From contig OY744522.1 in the NCBI GenBank assembly GCA_963556195.1, forward strand, positions 41,286,263-41,350,262: a DNA stretch of 64,000 bases, given 5' to 3'. Below the pieces are notes generated by a model. That model was not told the origin of the DNA and ran no database searches. It was given only the letters and a program-made list of their open reading frames with translations. Below, in pieces: positions 10,736 to 22,733 of this stretch. Every line of letters begins with the position of its first letter. Position 1 is the stretch's first letter. This DNA comes from Sepiola atlantica (lineage: Eukaryota > Mollusca > Cephalopoda > Sepiida > Sepiolidae). The position numbers were made by a program, and so were the translations under genes.

Positions 10736-10897
10736 TGTTATTGTTTATTATCTATGTACGTATACGTTTCGTCCTTAATAATCGGGACTCATCAGCATAG
10801 AGATATGACTATTCACTACCGGTCACGCGATTCGTAACCCCGGATTACGAGTATTTTGCAACTCAAATCCGACGCCTTAACCACTCGGCCAATTTTG
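10732..10897 (-). mobile_element. tRNA-derived SINE with hammerhead ribozyme and (TA)n tail
   Basis: Reading the minus strand from 10897: A box TGGCCGAGTGG (10881-10891), as in tRNA-Leu or tRNA-Ser, then GTTAAGGCGTCGGATTTGAG and a degenerate B box GGTTACGAATC (about 10829-10839). A short body follows, then a complete hammerhead (10801-10751), then about 20 bases of tail and (TA)n. Same architecture as the SINE at 6829 but with different stems and tRNA head, so probably a separate subfamily. Confidence 0.8.
10751..10801 (-). ncRNA. hammerhead ribozyme, complete core and perfect stems
   Basis: On the minus strand: stem I TCTATG pairs perfectly with CATAGA (6 bp); core CTGATGA (10795-10789); stem II GTCC/GGAC with a 10-nt loop; GAAA (10770-10767); stem III from the palindrome CGTATACG; U16.1 then A17, with predicted cleavage between 10757 and 10756. 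All invariant bases are present. This is one of the two best ribozyme candidates in the window. Confidence 0.9.
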
Positions 10898-11040
10898 AAC
10901 AGCGATAATAATAACACTTTATACGGCAGCTTAACGTTTAGAGCGTTCGACTTTTTTTAATGAAAGGAACGATGAATTTACGGCTAGTGACGTCATGCTG
11001 TGTTAATACTACACTTACAGTGCTCTTACTGGACGGGTTT

Positions 11041-11284
11041 TTCAATAGAGAGAGAGAGAGAGAGAGGGGGGGGGGAGACTTTTTTCTCGGAGTCTTCGCC
11101 TACTGAATGGTGTTGAAAAGTAGGTCGCCTATTATAAAGTGGTTTCTACCCCATATCCGGTATGGTCGGATCGACGAAACCCTGGTACCCAACATATATT
11201 GAAATGCATAGTTTTTATATTACCTCTTTTAGTATCTACAAGCGAACATTTGATTGTTTATCTCCAACTAACATATACTACTTG

Positions 11285-11328
<44 letters not shown>

Positions 11329-11361
11329 GTGTGTGTGTGTGTGTGTGTTTGTGTGTGTGAC

Positions 11362-11397
<36 letters not shown>

Positions 11398-11400
11398 TTT
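11041..11400. repeat. cluster of (GA)n, (TA)n and (GT)n microsatellites
   Basis: (GA)n/(G)n at 11048-11079, (TA)n at 11285-11325 and 11364-11393, (GT)n at 11329-11359. 11080-11284 between them shows no recognisable element. Confidence 0.9.
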
Positions 11401-12472
<1,072 letters not shown>

Positions 12473-12744
12473 GTGTATTTAGGCAGCAAGTTTTCATTTA
12501 GGCAAACGTTGTTGAATAGCACGGAGTGTTTCTGCTTTGTGATCTTTTTAAAAAATTTTTCCATCTTCCGAATGGTCAACTTCGTACCTCGATCAAACTG
12601 GTGTATGAAGTTTCCGTAGTTTTGTTGTTCCATCTTCTTTGCGAGTACTTTCGATTTGATATCCTCAAATTATCTTCAGGCGTGTTAGTGTGAAAAAAGA
12701 ATATGTATTTATAGAATGTAAAGAGAGAAAAAGAGTATGTCTTT

Positions 12745-12947
12745 ACTTTTTATTTTATTTATTTATTCTATTTATTCATTTATTTTTTATTTTTATTAAT
12801 TTATTTATTTATATTTATTTATTTATTTTTTTTTTTCATTTTTTTTTTAAATTCATACAACTTAAAAAAAGAAGCGTCTAAAGTATTGAAAAGTTACAAG
12901 GGCGTGATTATGTTCGAAGGGATGTGAAGTTAGATTTGATTTCTTAA

Positions 12948-13008
<61 letters not shown>
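12745..13008. repeat. (TTTA)n-rich block and (TA)n tract
   Basis: 12745-12850 is built of TTTATTTATTT; (TA)n runs 12952-13008. Confidence 0.8.
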
Positions 13009-13012
<4 letters not shown>

Positions 13013-14122
13013 TACTAGCAGAACTACCCGCCATCTGGAAAGCAATTAATCAAGCTGTAGTTTTCTTTATAGAAAACTGAAGAAATTATTATCATTTCAA
13101 ATGTTGTTAATTTGAAGAAAAACAACAAAAAGCTGATTGTAATACTGGAGTTTCATGAATTCCAATGTTGAGGAAATTTACTGTGTATTAACATTACCCC
13201 ATTTCATTAATTTGGAAAATACACCAAAAATGCTTATTTCATATAGTATTTTCGATAATTAAAAGTGGCAGCAGTTGATTTTGTATCAACATAGAAATAC
13301 AAAATGAATTCCTTATTAATTACTGAGTACAAAATGTAATGAAGACACGAAAACACGGAACGTCGATTGGTCAAATGAAACAATTATACATTTCTGAGTA
13401 ATGTGAAATGGTTGCATTGAGTCTTTCGCTTTTATCATAAAAGACATAAGAATGAAATGAAAACGTAATGTATATTTAAAAAATATGAATCTATTTTTTG
13501 TAATTTAGAAATCTGAGATGAGGGGCTTTTGTTTTTTAAGGTAAATGTAATTGTTGTTATTATCATAGTCATCTCTATTACTGCCATCGCCGCTAATAAT
13601 AGTTTAAAATAAACGTTTATATTCTATTATAAAAAGACAATATTTGTTAATGATTGTGTTTATATATATATACATATACCAATAAGAACAAAGTGCTTTG
13701 ATATAGAAGAAAATAAATTATTTCTATATCTACATATATAAAAAATAATTATATATTTACACATACAAAATATTAAAAAACAAATCAATGAAAAATCAAA
13801 GAAAAGTCAACAGTAAGTGATTAGAAGAGAACATGAAACGATAGGTCACTTATCAATAGATTATAAACACCGTAAAAAGGAGTCTATTGAAAAGCAATCA
13901 TGATGGATCGAACGTTTATAATCATCGGAAAATATCGTTAGAAGATTATTACCGTCTTATCTCGAGATATCGCTGCCACCTCAAAGTGAAAAGTCCTCGA
14001 ACAGGAGCGTGACCTTTAAGGAAATCTGTGGAATTTAAAAGTTCGGGGCTACTATTGTTTAAGTCACCCCAAAATCCGAGTGTGGACTAGTAATTTTAAA
14101 CACCGAGAAAAATCCAAACAAG

Positions 14123-14124
<2 letters not shown>
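13009..14124. other. partial element and unclassified DNA
   Basis: 13012 starts ACTAGCAGAACTACCCGCC, the 5' end signature of the element at 14209, so a truncated copy may begin here. The rest to 14124 is AT-rich with no coding signal. Confidence 0.4.

Positions 14125-14208
<84 letters not shown>
14125..14208. repeat. (TA)n tract
   Basis: About 42 TA units ending at the CTAGCAGAGC start of the next element. Confidence 0.9.
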
Positions 14209-14209
<1 letters not shown>

Positions 14210-14556
14210 TAGCAGAGCATCCTGGTGTTGCCAAGGTTAAAGTGTGGGATAGCATCATATGCATCATCATGGTAGGAAGAGTTTATTTTAACAGCAACGT
14301 TGATGCTGTCAGCTAGATATCTTACCTACCGAGCTATTCAGATATATGTTAATACTCTTAAACTAACGTTAATAAATGGATTAATTTCATTGTGTAGCAT
14401 GATTGAGAATTGTCATTAGCTTCTCTAAGTGGCAGCCAGAGACGCAGAAATACTTCTATTATATACACATGCAAATTGTGAACCTAAATACAATTATATT
14501 GAAAGTACACTTCCTAGTCAGGGACAGAGATGCATAGACAGAGATATGTTTTCTTG

Positions 14557-14605
<49 letters not shown>

Positions 14606-14955
14606 TTTGAATCAAAGGGAAAACAGTTTTTAGTGAAGGGGTTATGCCCCGAGGACCACTTTGATATTATCAGCATTTTCTTAAATTTTGGGAATAAACA
14701 TCATTTTGAGTCATTTACCTATGGTTTAAATTTCATTTGAGTTTAAGGAAAAACAGTTTTCAGTGGGGAATGGGGGTTGTGTCCCTGGGGACCCCCAGCG
14801 TTGAAGTGATGCATTACTTATACTATGACTTTCACTAAGAGGTCAGTAGTCCATATGCCAATTTTCAAGCAATTCTGCCGAGCGGTTTGGGTGAACATAA
14901 GACACAAAGATAGGACGGACACACACACAGATAGAGTTACTATTATATATATATA
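14209..14955 (+). mobile_element. dispersed non-coding element beginning CTAGCAGAG
   Basis: Begins CTAGCAGAGCATCCTGGTGT and ends near GACACACACACAGATAGAGT, then ACTATTATATATA. Both ends are fused to TA tracts, with an internal (TA)n at 14559-14603. A near-repeat of GGAAAACAGTTTTYAGTG at about 14617 and 14749 suggests an internal duplication. The end signatures recall a widespread repeat of molluscs and insects; class unresolved. Confidence 0.5.
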
Positions 14956-14963
14956 GAATAAGA

Positions 14964-14965
<2 letters not shown>

Positions 14966-15007
<42 letters not shown>
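14966..15007. repeat. (TA)n tract
   Basis: About 20 TA units. 15008-15560 beyond it is purine-rich and unclassified. Confidence 0.9.
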
Positions 15008-15013
<6 letters not shown>

Positions 15014-15559
15014 TATGATCAGATATATAGACTAAAAGACTGAAAGATAGATAGAATCATGAAAACTGATTCTCAGATGAAAGAGAATAGGTGTGCAAAT
15101 AAAGGGGGGCACCGTGTTATGTAAGTTGCGAATTGATTCAGTTAGGAACAGTTTTTCAAAGAGAAAAACAGGGTTAAATTCGAAATGAAAAATAAAGAAA
15201 AAAAAGAGACGGAAATAAAAAATAAATTAGATTAAAAGCAAGATCTTAGAACACTTAACACGGAATAAAATCCAGGGTTACGCAATAGTGATTAATGTCT
15301 GACACTTTTGGATAAGCCAGGAGAAGAAGACAAAGAAAGCAGACCAAAGAAACGAAGTAAATAATGCAAAAGAAATGGAAAAAAAACTTTTATGTTAACA
15401 GACTTATAGAGAAAAAGTTAAGAATTGAGATATTAAGAATCACAAAAAAACATGGCGATTTTTGTTGTCTTTAAAAGTAAAAATAAGATTTAAAAAAGAA
15501 ATCCATAGAAATGAAAAAAGAAAGTGAAATAAAGAAAATGCTACTTCAAACATAAGTTG

Positions 15560-18330
15560 AAATAAAGAAATGGAAACTATTATTTGAAACTTAAGCGTGA
15601 CAGACCAACGAAAACGCTAATTTATATGTAAACCTAGCAGACGAGCACAAATGGTATTTCTTACTTAACGAAAATCCTATTTCTAATGTAAACCTAACAG
15701 ACGGATGAAAATGATGTTTTTTTAATTAACGAAACTCCACTTTCAAATTTAAGCCTAACATACGAGCGCAAATGACATTTCTTAACGACAATCCTATTTC
15801 AAATGTAAGCTTAACAGACGAGCGAAAATGATATTTCTTACTAAGCGTGACAAACCAACGAAAATCCTATTTCAAATGTAAGCTTAACAGACGAGCGAAA
15901 ATGATATTACTTACTAGGCGTGACAAACCAACGACAATCCTATTTTTAATGTAAGCTTAACAGACGAGCGAAAATGATATTTCTTACTAGGCGTAACAAA
16001 CCAACGACAATCCTATTTCAAATGTAAGCTTAACAGACGAGCGAACATGATATTTCTTACTAGGCGTGACAAACCAACGACAATCCTATTTCAAATGTAA
16101 GCTTAACAGACGAGCGAAAATGATATTTCTTACTAGGCGTGACAAACCAACGACAATCCTATTTTTAATGTAAGCTTAACAGACGAGCGAAAATGATATT
16201 TCTTACTAGGCGTGACAAACCAACGACAATCCTATTTCAAATGTAAGCTTAACAGACGAGCGAAAATGATATTTCTTACTAGGCGTAACAAACCAACGAC
16301 AATCCTATTTCAAATGTAAGCTTAACAGACGAGCGAAAATGATATTTCTTACTAGGCGTGACAAACCAACGACAATCCTATTTCAAATGTAAGCTTAACA
16401 GACGAGCGAAAATGATATTTCTTACTAGGCGTGACAAACCAACGACAATCCTATTTTTAATGTAAGATTAACAGACGAGCGAACAAGATATTTCTTACTA
16501 AGCGTGACAAACCAACGAGAATCCTATTTCAAATGTAAGCTTAACAGACGAGCGAACATTATATTTCTTACTAAGCGTGACAAACCAACGACAATCTTAT
16601 TTCAAATATTTGCTTAACAGACGAGCGAAAAGTGTATTTCTTACTTAAGCGTGACAGTCTGACGAAAATGGTATTTCCCACTTAATCCCGACGGGCATAC
16701 AGTCGGACGAGTTTAGACTCGTATAAAGATATATCGACGCACCTAAACATGTTAATTCAACTTAAGCATAACAGAGCCAATTCTATTTCATACTTAAACG
16801 TGACAGACAGACAAGCAGATTGCTGCCTGGGCGGACAACGCTTATTATAGGTAGGCATGGATGCATTTCAACATGTCATTTCAATCTTGAACATGCCAGG
16901 TCGACTAAATTGTATTTTCAATTATTGACATTATAGACCGTCGAAAATTAAATTTTCAATTATGAAAATGCTATTTTAAAATTAAGCGTGACCGATCAAC
17001 AGTCAGAGGAATATAAACTCGTATAGAGATATACTGGCGCATTTAGACATTTAATATTTCAAACTTATGCATGACAAGCATACGAAATGGCAATTTAAAA
17101 CTTAGGCGTGACAAACCGACGAAAATATGCTTTCAAACATACGTATGACAGACCGACGAAACTTCAATTTTAAATGTAAATGGTACACACTAACTAATAA
17201 ACAGAACCCTTTAAAGAAATTCTTTGATGCATCTAATATAACATGTATCTATTCAGGAACGACAGAAATGTTATTTCAACTTAAGTGTGACAGACTAAAG
17301 AAAATGCTATTTAATAATTAAGCTTTACAGACATGAGAAAATGTTATTTCATACTTTAACGTGACAAGGCAAAGAAAATGCTATTTCAAACGTTAGCGGG
17401 GCAGACAAAAAGTTGTTATTTCAAACATAGGCGTGACAGACCAAATAACAATAACAAGCGTAATAATCAAACAGAAGGTTATTTTTAACTTAAGCATGAT
17501 AGATGAAAAAATGTTATTTTAAACTTAAGCATGACAGAACAAAAGTTGTTATTTCAAACGTAAGCGTGACAGACCAAATAACAATAACAAACATAATAAT
17601 CAAACGGAAGGTTATTTTTAACTTAAACCTGATAGATGAAAACATTTTATTTTAAACTTAAGCATGACAGAACAAAAGTTGTTATTTCAAACTTAAGCGT
17701 GACAGACCAAATAACAATAACAAGCGTAATAATCAAACGAAAGGTAATTTTTAACTTAAGCCTGATAGACGAAAAAAATTCATTATAAACTTAAGCATGA
17801 CAGACCAAATAACAATAACAAGCGTAATAATCAAACAGAAGGTTATTTTTAACTTAAGCCTGATAGACGAAAAAAAAATCATTATAAACTTAAGCATGAC
17901 AGACCAAAATTTGGTGTTTCAAACTGAAGCGTGGCAGAACAATAAACATTTTATTTAAACCTGAGACATCAAAGCAAATGTAATTCCAAAATTAAGCGTG
18001 ACAGACCAACAAATGTTATTTAAAACTTAGGCGTGACATACCAAAAATATACAATTTAAAACTAAAGCTGACAGAAAATGTCATTTCAAACTTACGCATG
18101 ACAAACCTACTGAAAGACATAGCCCCTGGCAGAGCTGATTGGACGTATCTAAAATAATATGCACCAATCTAAACACTGTGTTTAACAATGAAAATCAAAC
18201 AAGCGTATCAGATTGCCGAAAATGTTATTTTAAATTAAAACCTGGCAGACCGACGAAAATGCCATTTCTTACTTAAATCTTACAGTTCAGAGAAAACGTT
18301 ATTTAAAACATAAGCTTGATCGATTGACTG
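15560..18330. repeat. 2.8-kb minisatellite with 73-bp higher-order core
   Basis: The basic unit is about 36-37 bases, roughly GTGACAGACCGACGAAAATG followed by a CTATTTCAAACTTAAGC-like half. In 15790-16600 pairs of units form a homogenised 73-bp repeat (GCTTAACAGACGAGCG alternating with GCGTGACAAACCAACG), with about 11 near-identical copies. In 17390-17900 a different, longer higher-order unit of about 130 bases (containing AATAACAATAACAAGCGTAA) repeats about four times. The flanks are strongly diverged single units. No ORF of substance. Confidence 0.9.
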
Positions 18331-18623
18331 ACGAAGACTCCCATGAAGATGTGAGGGTGAATCTTAAAAAAAGAAATAGGAGGGAGGAGCGTGGTTTGTT
18401 GAAACGGAAGTGATGTGTCGCAAATGAATAGATGATTAAAAAAACAAAATGGTGGCCGAACTTAAGGAAATAAAGAAAGGTTTGGAGAAAGTGGGAACAC
18501 AAAAAAATAACTGTATCAGCTTTGAAATAAGAAGACAGATTAGAATGATAAGACATCAGATAAGGAAGTTGATTTCAAAAGAACCGTAGCAGCTATTTTT
18601 TTGCTTGTGAAACGGAAGATCAC

Positions 18624-18667
<44 letters not shown>

Positions 18668-18990
18668 TAATAATAATAAAATAAATTTTTAAGTAATAAA
18701 AATAATTATATGAATAATAATATAAAAAAATGATTGTGCGAAAGACTAAAGTATAAAAGAATATAATAAACTGAGAAGACGAATAATAATTATAACAAGA
18801 TCATAAGTCAATCATAAGACTGCATACCATCGTCTGACAACGTAAGGACGGGCCAAATCATTATCTAAGACTTACTTCTCAATTTTGTATAAATCATTCA
18901 CGAAGTTAAAGGAATCTATGACTGCGACTTCACCCTATTCACCAGAATTTATATCATCAAAATAACTTGTGCTGTGGAAGATCACCTTAC
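18331..18990. other. unclassified DNA with (AAT)n
   Basis: (AAT)n at 18625-18680. An 85-codon minus-strand frame (18299-18556) overlaps the minisatellite edge and is not credible. Confidence 0.5.
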
Positions 18991-19063
18991 TCCCAGCCAG
19001 GACTGAAACATTTCTGCAAACGTGTAGTCCAAAATCGTTGTATACATGTAAAGATTATACCAA

Positions 19064-19128
<65 letters not shown>
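19064..19128. repeat. (TA)n tract left of the hammerhead palindrome
   Basis: Preceded by GTAAAGATTATACCAAG. The reverse complement of that tail (GGTATAATCTTTA) follows the right-hand tract at 19461, so two outer element tails point inward. Confidence 0.9.
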
Positions 19129-19130
<2 letters not shown>

Positions 19131-19245
19131 TACTGTGTGGTAGGGCAGGAAAATCCAGCAGAGTGCTCGATTAATTAAGAAATCCGAGATTTCGAAGGAT
19201 TAAGAGCGTAAATATTTATTTATAAAATACAGAAATTCAATGTAA

Positions 19246-19301
19246 CATCAGTACCGTCGGTTTCAAAGCGGGAGGTTGATCCCGATTATCGTAAGCTGAT
19301 A
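19246..19301 (-). ncRNA. hammerhead ribozyme, one core substitution
   Basis: Mirror of the plus-strand ribozyme in the same palindrome. Its core reads CTTACGA instead of CTGACGA (G5 to U); all stems and GAAA are otherwise identical. G5 is invariant in active hammerheads, so this arm is predicted inactive. Confidence 0.85.
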
Positions 19302-19321
19302 AACATATTCCTGAATATGTT

Positions 19322-19377
19322 TATCAGCTGACGATAATCGGGATCAACCTCCCGCTTTGAAACCGACGGTACTGATG
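19322..19377 (+). ncRNA. hammerhead ribozyme, complete core
   Basis: Stem I TATCAG (19322-19327) pairs with CTGATG (19372-19377) with one G-U; core CTGACGA (19328-19334); stem II with the perfect helix CGGGA/TCCCG (19339-19343 and 19350-19354) plus an outer AA/TT; GAAA (19359-19362); stem III CC/GG with loop GAC; U16.1 19370, predicted cleavage after A 19371. All invariant bases are present. Confidence 0.9.
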
Positions 19378-19403
19378 TTACATTGAATTTCTGTATTTTA
19401 TAA

Positions 19404-19407
<4 letters not shown>

Positions 19408-19461
<54 letters not shown>
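19408..19461. repeat. (TA)n tract right of the hammerhead palindrome
   Basis: About 26 TA units directly after the right arm tail. Confidence 0.9.
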
Positions 19462-19463
<2 letters not shown>

Positions 19464-19845
19464 GGTATAATCTTTAACTCTCATATTGTGTTCCCCAGTT
19501 ACTTCTATAATGATCAATTTGCCCCCTCCCTCTATCTGTAATTTCAATACTCAATGTTATCACTTCGGTTGCATATTAAACCCAATCTCACCCTATAATC
19601 CTTATACTAGAATTACCTTGATACAAACATATTAACGCCGCTCCCAATCCAAACATCAGTAATATATTAAAGTATCTTAATCAGTCACGCTTCTAATATT
19701 TAACTAACTGGGAACTCTAAAAAAATGTAAACATTAAACTCTGAAATACTATAAATATCCGGATAATTACATCTTAAATACGCAAATTCCAGATTTCCAA
19801 CCGTTGTAACCCTAATTCCCAATTTGAACCGTTTTACATTTTCTG

Positions 19846-19926
<81 letters not shown>

Positions 19927-20330
19927 TGTCTAAAAACTCCGTTTTAATACGGGATATTTCCCCGGAATTGTTTACTTATTGCCAAGACACGCTAATGTAT
20001 TAGCTTACTGAAACACTACCCCAAGTCCTAACTGAAGCCATACCAGGCCTGACAAATGAACTAGCAGTAATTAAATTATATTGTTGCTTACAAGCAATGA
20101 TCTGTAACTAAACAAGCCCTTCTCCTACCCTATTCCAACACAAGCAATAGTTTCTTCAGCTAAAGTTTCTCCCCCACATCCCTAATCTCACACTCCTCTC
20201 ACACTTTTACTACCCTCGTCTTAGACTAGAAAATTCTCTCTCAGACCTTAGGTTCGATCAGAGTAACTAACACCTTTCACTAGTAATTCGGCCTACTTGA
20301 AATACATACATTTTAAACTCAATTCCTTAA
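19462..20330. other. pyrimidine-biased unclassified DNA with (TA)n
   Basis: Contains (TA)n at 19848-19923. The C/A-rich, G-poor plus strand resembles the stretch after PLE-4 (55199-55753), hinting at a PLE-type untranslated region, but no coding piece was found. Confidence 0.4.
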
Positions 20331-20800
20331 AAAAACTATTATCATTCGCGGTCCACGGAAGTATTTTAAAATGGCCCTAATTCTCCAACTTACATCATAA
20401 TAAGCGCTTTTTATCTTCGGATGAACTGAACATCCTTCTGTTAGATTTACTACATTTGGATCATTTCTAACGCACGAAATCTCTTTTTTCATCTTTAACT
20501 CTTTCATCATTGGACACTTTGTAAACGGAAATTACCCCAACTGGACAGTCTCTATATTTTGATAACCTTTTTATGCAAACACTTATACTTTCCATTATTT
20601 TATATTGTTTCATAATTTTTTTCAAATTTTGAATTTTGGCTATTAACCTGCCGACGTATTTATCTATGTAATTCCTCTGATGATAAGATTTTAATACTTG
20701 AAAAGACTGGCTTAAGGAAAGAAAAAAAACATGTTTTTTATCGTGTACACCTTGCATTAAACAATCGAAGATAAAATACATTTTTCATTCGCACATCTTT
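20331..20800 (+). mobile_element. hammerhead element, older copy of the 21.2-kb unit
   Basis: Aligns with 21196-21690 through TTTTCAAATTTTGAATTTTGGC, then CTTATCT-like bases, the ribozyme, and a tail with ACCTTGCATTAAACAATCGAA. Non-coding, with a T-rich leader ahead of the ribozyme. Confidence 0.6.
20672..20719 (+). ncRNA. hammerhead ribozyme, stems partly decayed
   Basis: Stem I TTCCT/AGGAA intact (20672-20676 and 20715-20719); CTGATGA (20677-20683); GAAA (20700-20703); predicted cleavage after A 20714. Stem II (AAGAT vs ATACTT) carries an insertion and stem III (AAGACTGGCTT) a mismatch relative to the copy at 21569. Confidence 0.75.
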
Positions 20801-20940
20801 ATCTCTCTCCCTTCATTTATCTTTATAATTGCTCTATTTCGTATATTGAGCTTAAATCATTTCACTACAGGTTCAATTTACTAAAAGTATAGTATATTTT
20901 ATTATATGTATATATATATGTGTTAAAGTAAGTCCCTTTC

Positions 20941-20943
<3 letters not shown>

Positions 20944-21026
<83 letters not shown>
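20944..21026. repeat. (TA)n tract truncating a hammerhead element
   Basis: About 41 TA units. The plus-strand element that follows starts in the middle of stem II of its ribozyme. Confidence 0.9.
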
Positions 21027-21031
<5 letters not shown>

Positions 21032-21130
21032 GATGAAACGCGGGAGCCTCTGTGTCGCTTAATTGCCATGAATAAATAATTGCCATAAATGTGTAGCTTA
21101 ATTGCCATAAATAAATATATTTTCATAGCT
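21027..21130 (+). mobile_element. 3' fragment of the PLE-type hammerhead end
   Basis: Begins GCGGGGATGAAACGCGGGAG: the 3' strand of stem II, GAAAC, a stem III hairpin, then GTC (cleavage triplet) and GCTTAATTGCC. The tail, ending ATATATTTTCATAGCTTAC, contains an internal duplication of TTAATTGCCAT. Matches 40129 and 56957; the 5' part of the ribozyme is missing. Confidence 0.65.
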
Positions 21131-21153
21131 TACTACCTAGCTCTACTGAAATA

Positions 21154-21195
<42 letters not shown>

Positions 21196-21197
<2 letters not shown>

Positions 21198-21720
21198 ATT
21201 TTGCCCAGGAAGTCTTTTTAATGGCGAATATTTTCCACCTCACGTTTTACTGAGCCTTGCCTGCTTCCACGAACGTACCTCTTATTGGACGTTTTACCCT
21301 TTGGATTCAGTCTATCTTCGCCGCACCTGAAGTTGTGGTTTTTGGAATTTAACCTTGAATCCTCTCTCACCACCTCTCGTGCCTTTTAACGACCTACCTA
21401 TCTACATTTCATTTTCTCCGCTGGACTTTTCGACACCGGACTTTTTAGCAATCGGACATTTACTTGCATTCGGGCAGATTTTTGCCCTGTGTTTCCTTCC
21501 CTACAACTTTTATTTTACTTTTTCAAATTTTAAATATTGGCCTTTGCCAACTTATCTATCCCAGCGACTTCCTCTGATGATAAGATTTTGATCTTTGAAA
21601 AGCCTGGCTTAAGGAAAATTTAACTTGAATAAATTGCCTTTTTGCGGAATATACCTTGCTCTGAGCAATTGAATTGAAATTTGATTTGGCTTTTGCTTCT
21701 CTAATTCCTTTCCATTCTTC

Positions 21721-21723
<3 letters not shown>
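21196..21723 (+). mobile_element. hammerhead element with T-rich leader and (TA)n tail
   Basis: About 530 bases of non-coding DNA between two (TA)n tracts (21157-21195 and 21724-21802): a T-rich leader, the ribozyme at 21569-21616, then about 110 bases ending CATTCTTCTTCATATATA. Related to 20331-20800. The layout leader-ribozyme-short tail-(TA)n is shared with 49997-50464. It could be a PLE terminal repeat or a retrozyme-like unit. Confidence 0.65.
21569..21616 (+). ncRNA. hammerhead ribozyme, complete core and perfect stems
   Basis: Stem I TTCCT (21569-21573) pairs perfectly with AGGAA (21612-21616); core CTGATGA (21574-21580); stem II AAGAT/ATCTT with loop TTTG, flanked by T-T; GAAA (21597-21600); stem III AGC/GCT closed by loop CTG; U16.1 21610, predicted cleavage after A 21611. 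Confidence 0.9.

Positions 21724-21802
<79 letters not shown>
21724..21802. repeat. (TA)n tail
   Basis: About 39 TA units right after the hammerhead element; a (GA)n stretch follows at 21875-21894. Confidence 0.9.
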
Positions 21803-21805
<3 letters not shown>

Positions 21806-22082
21806 ACAAATGAAAGTTGTTGGAACCTCATACGTCGCAATCGACGGGAGAGTCCATCATCATATATATATATACGAGAGAGAGAGAGAGAGAGGGATCC
21901 CCCGCCTCTCGGGTAAGTGTACGTTAATTTCAATTATTGTCTGTGGCGATTTCTCGTGGCCGCGTGAGCATAGGGTGAATATACAAATTGCGTTCAATGC
22001 CACTCCTACACTAAGGAAGGTAAAAAAAACGAAACAATATCATCTGTAGGTACAAAAAACTTTAATATTTAAAAATACTTAC

Positions 22083-22105
22083 AGTATATATATACATATA
22101 CACAT

Positions 22106-22179
<74 letters not shown>
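22083..22179. repeat. (CA)n/(TA)n microsatellite
   Basis: (CA)n at about 22100-22121 followed by TA units to 22179. 22180-22600 shows nothing recognisable. Confidence 0.9.
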
Positions 22180-22181
<2 letters not shown>

Positions 22182-22595
22182 TTACGCGTGTGAGAAGAGA
22201 CACGGGCCGTAGAAGAAAGTGATCGACGCAGGTGATAAGGGTCGTAGTATAAGTAAAACAGAATCCTTTGCAAATTAATTCTTGTTTTTTCTATCTTAAT
22301 CTTGAGTAAGTGTTCGGAGATACAAAATGAGATTTGAACGGTTCTTAATACGCAGCCACACTCTTCGTGCGTGCTCTGCTCCCTCTTCTTCTTTTTCGAA
22401 GCAACGAGGGGGAAAAATCAGCGAAGCCAGGAAAAGATAATAAAAACAAGGATGAAACGGGGCTTTTGCTCTCTGTAGATATTACTAGGCAGATACCCGA
22501 AAATATGATGATAACATCGGGGTGAAATACTTAAAGATATTCACGCTTGGCATGAAAAAGCAGACAAAATAAAGTATTCGTAAATAAACATAGAC

Positions 22596-22604
<9 letters not shown>

Positions 22605-22646
<42 letters not shown>

Positions 22647-22671
22647 AGTACTTTCACAGACACACACACAT

Positions 22672-22731
<60 letters not shown>
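22605..22731. repeat. paired (TA)n with (CA)n
   Basis: (TA)n at 22605-22641, (CA)n at 22657-22687, (TA)n at 22688-22731. Confidence 0.9.

Positions 22732-22733
<2 letters not shown>

Larger units (their letters stand above)
19213..19410. repeat. 198-bp palindrome of two head-to-head hammerhead elements
   Basis: Left arm 19213-19309 and right arm 19314-19410 are 97 bases each and reverse-complementary at 96 positions, around a 4-nt centre CCTG. Each arm holds a whole hammerhead read outward and ends in TAAATAAATA before (TA)-rich DNA. The single mismatch falls in the core of the minus-strand ribozyme. Confidence 0.95.

Noticed and set aside
15560..18330. CRISPR-like array
   Set aside because: Unit and spacer are the same diverging 36-37-bp repeat, not constant repeats with unique spacers, and the DNA is eukaryotic.
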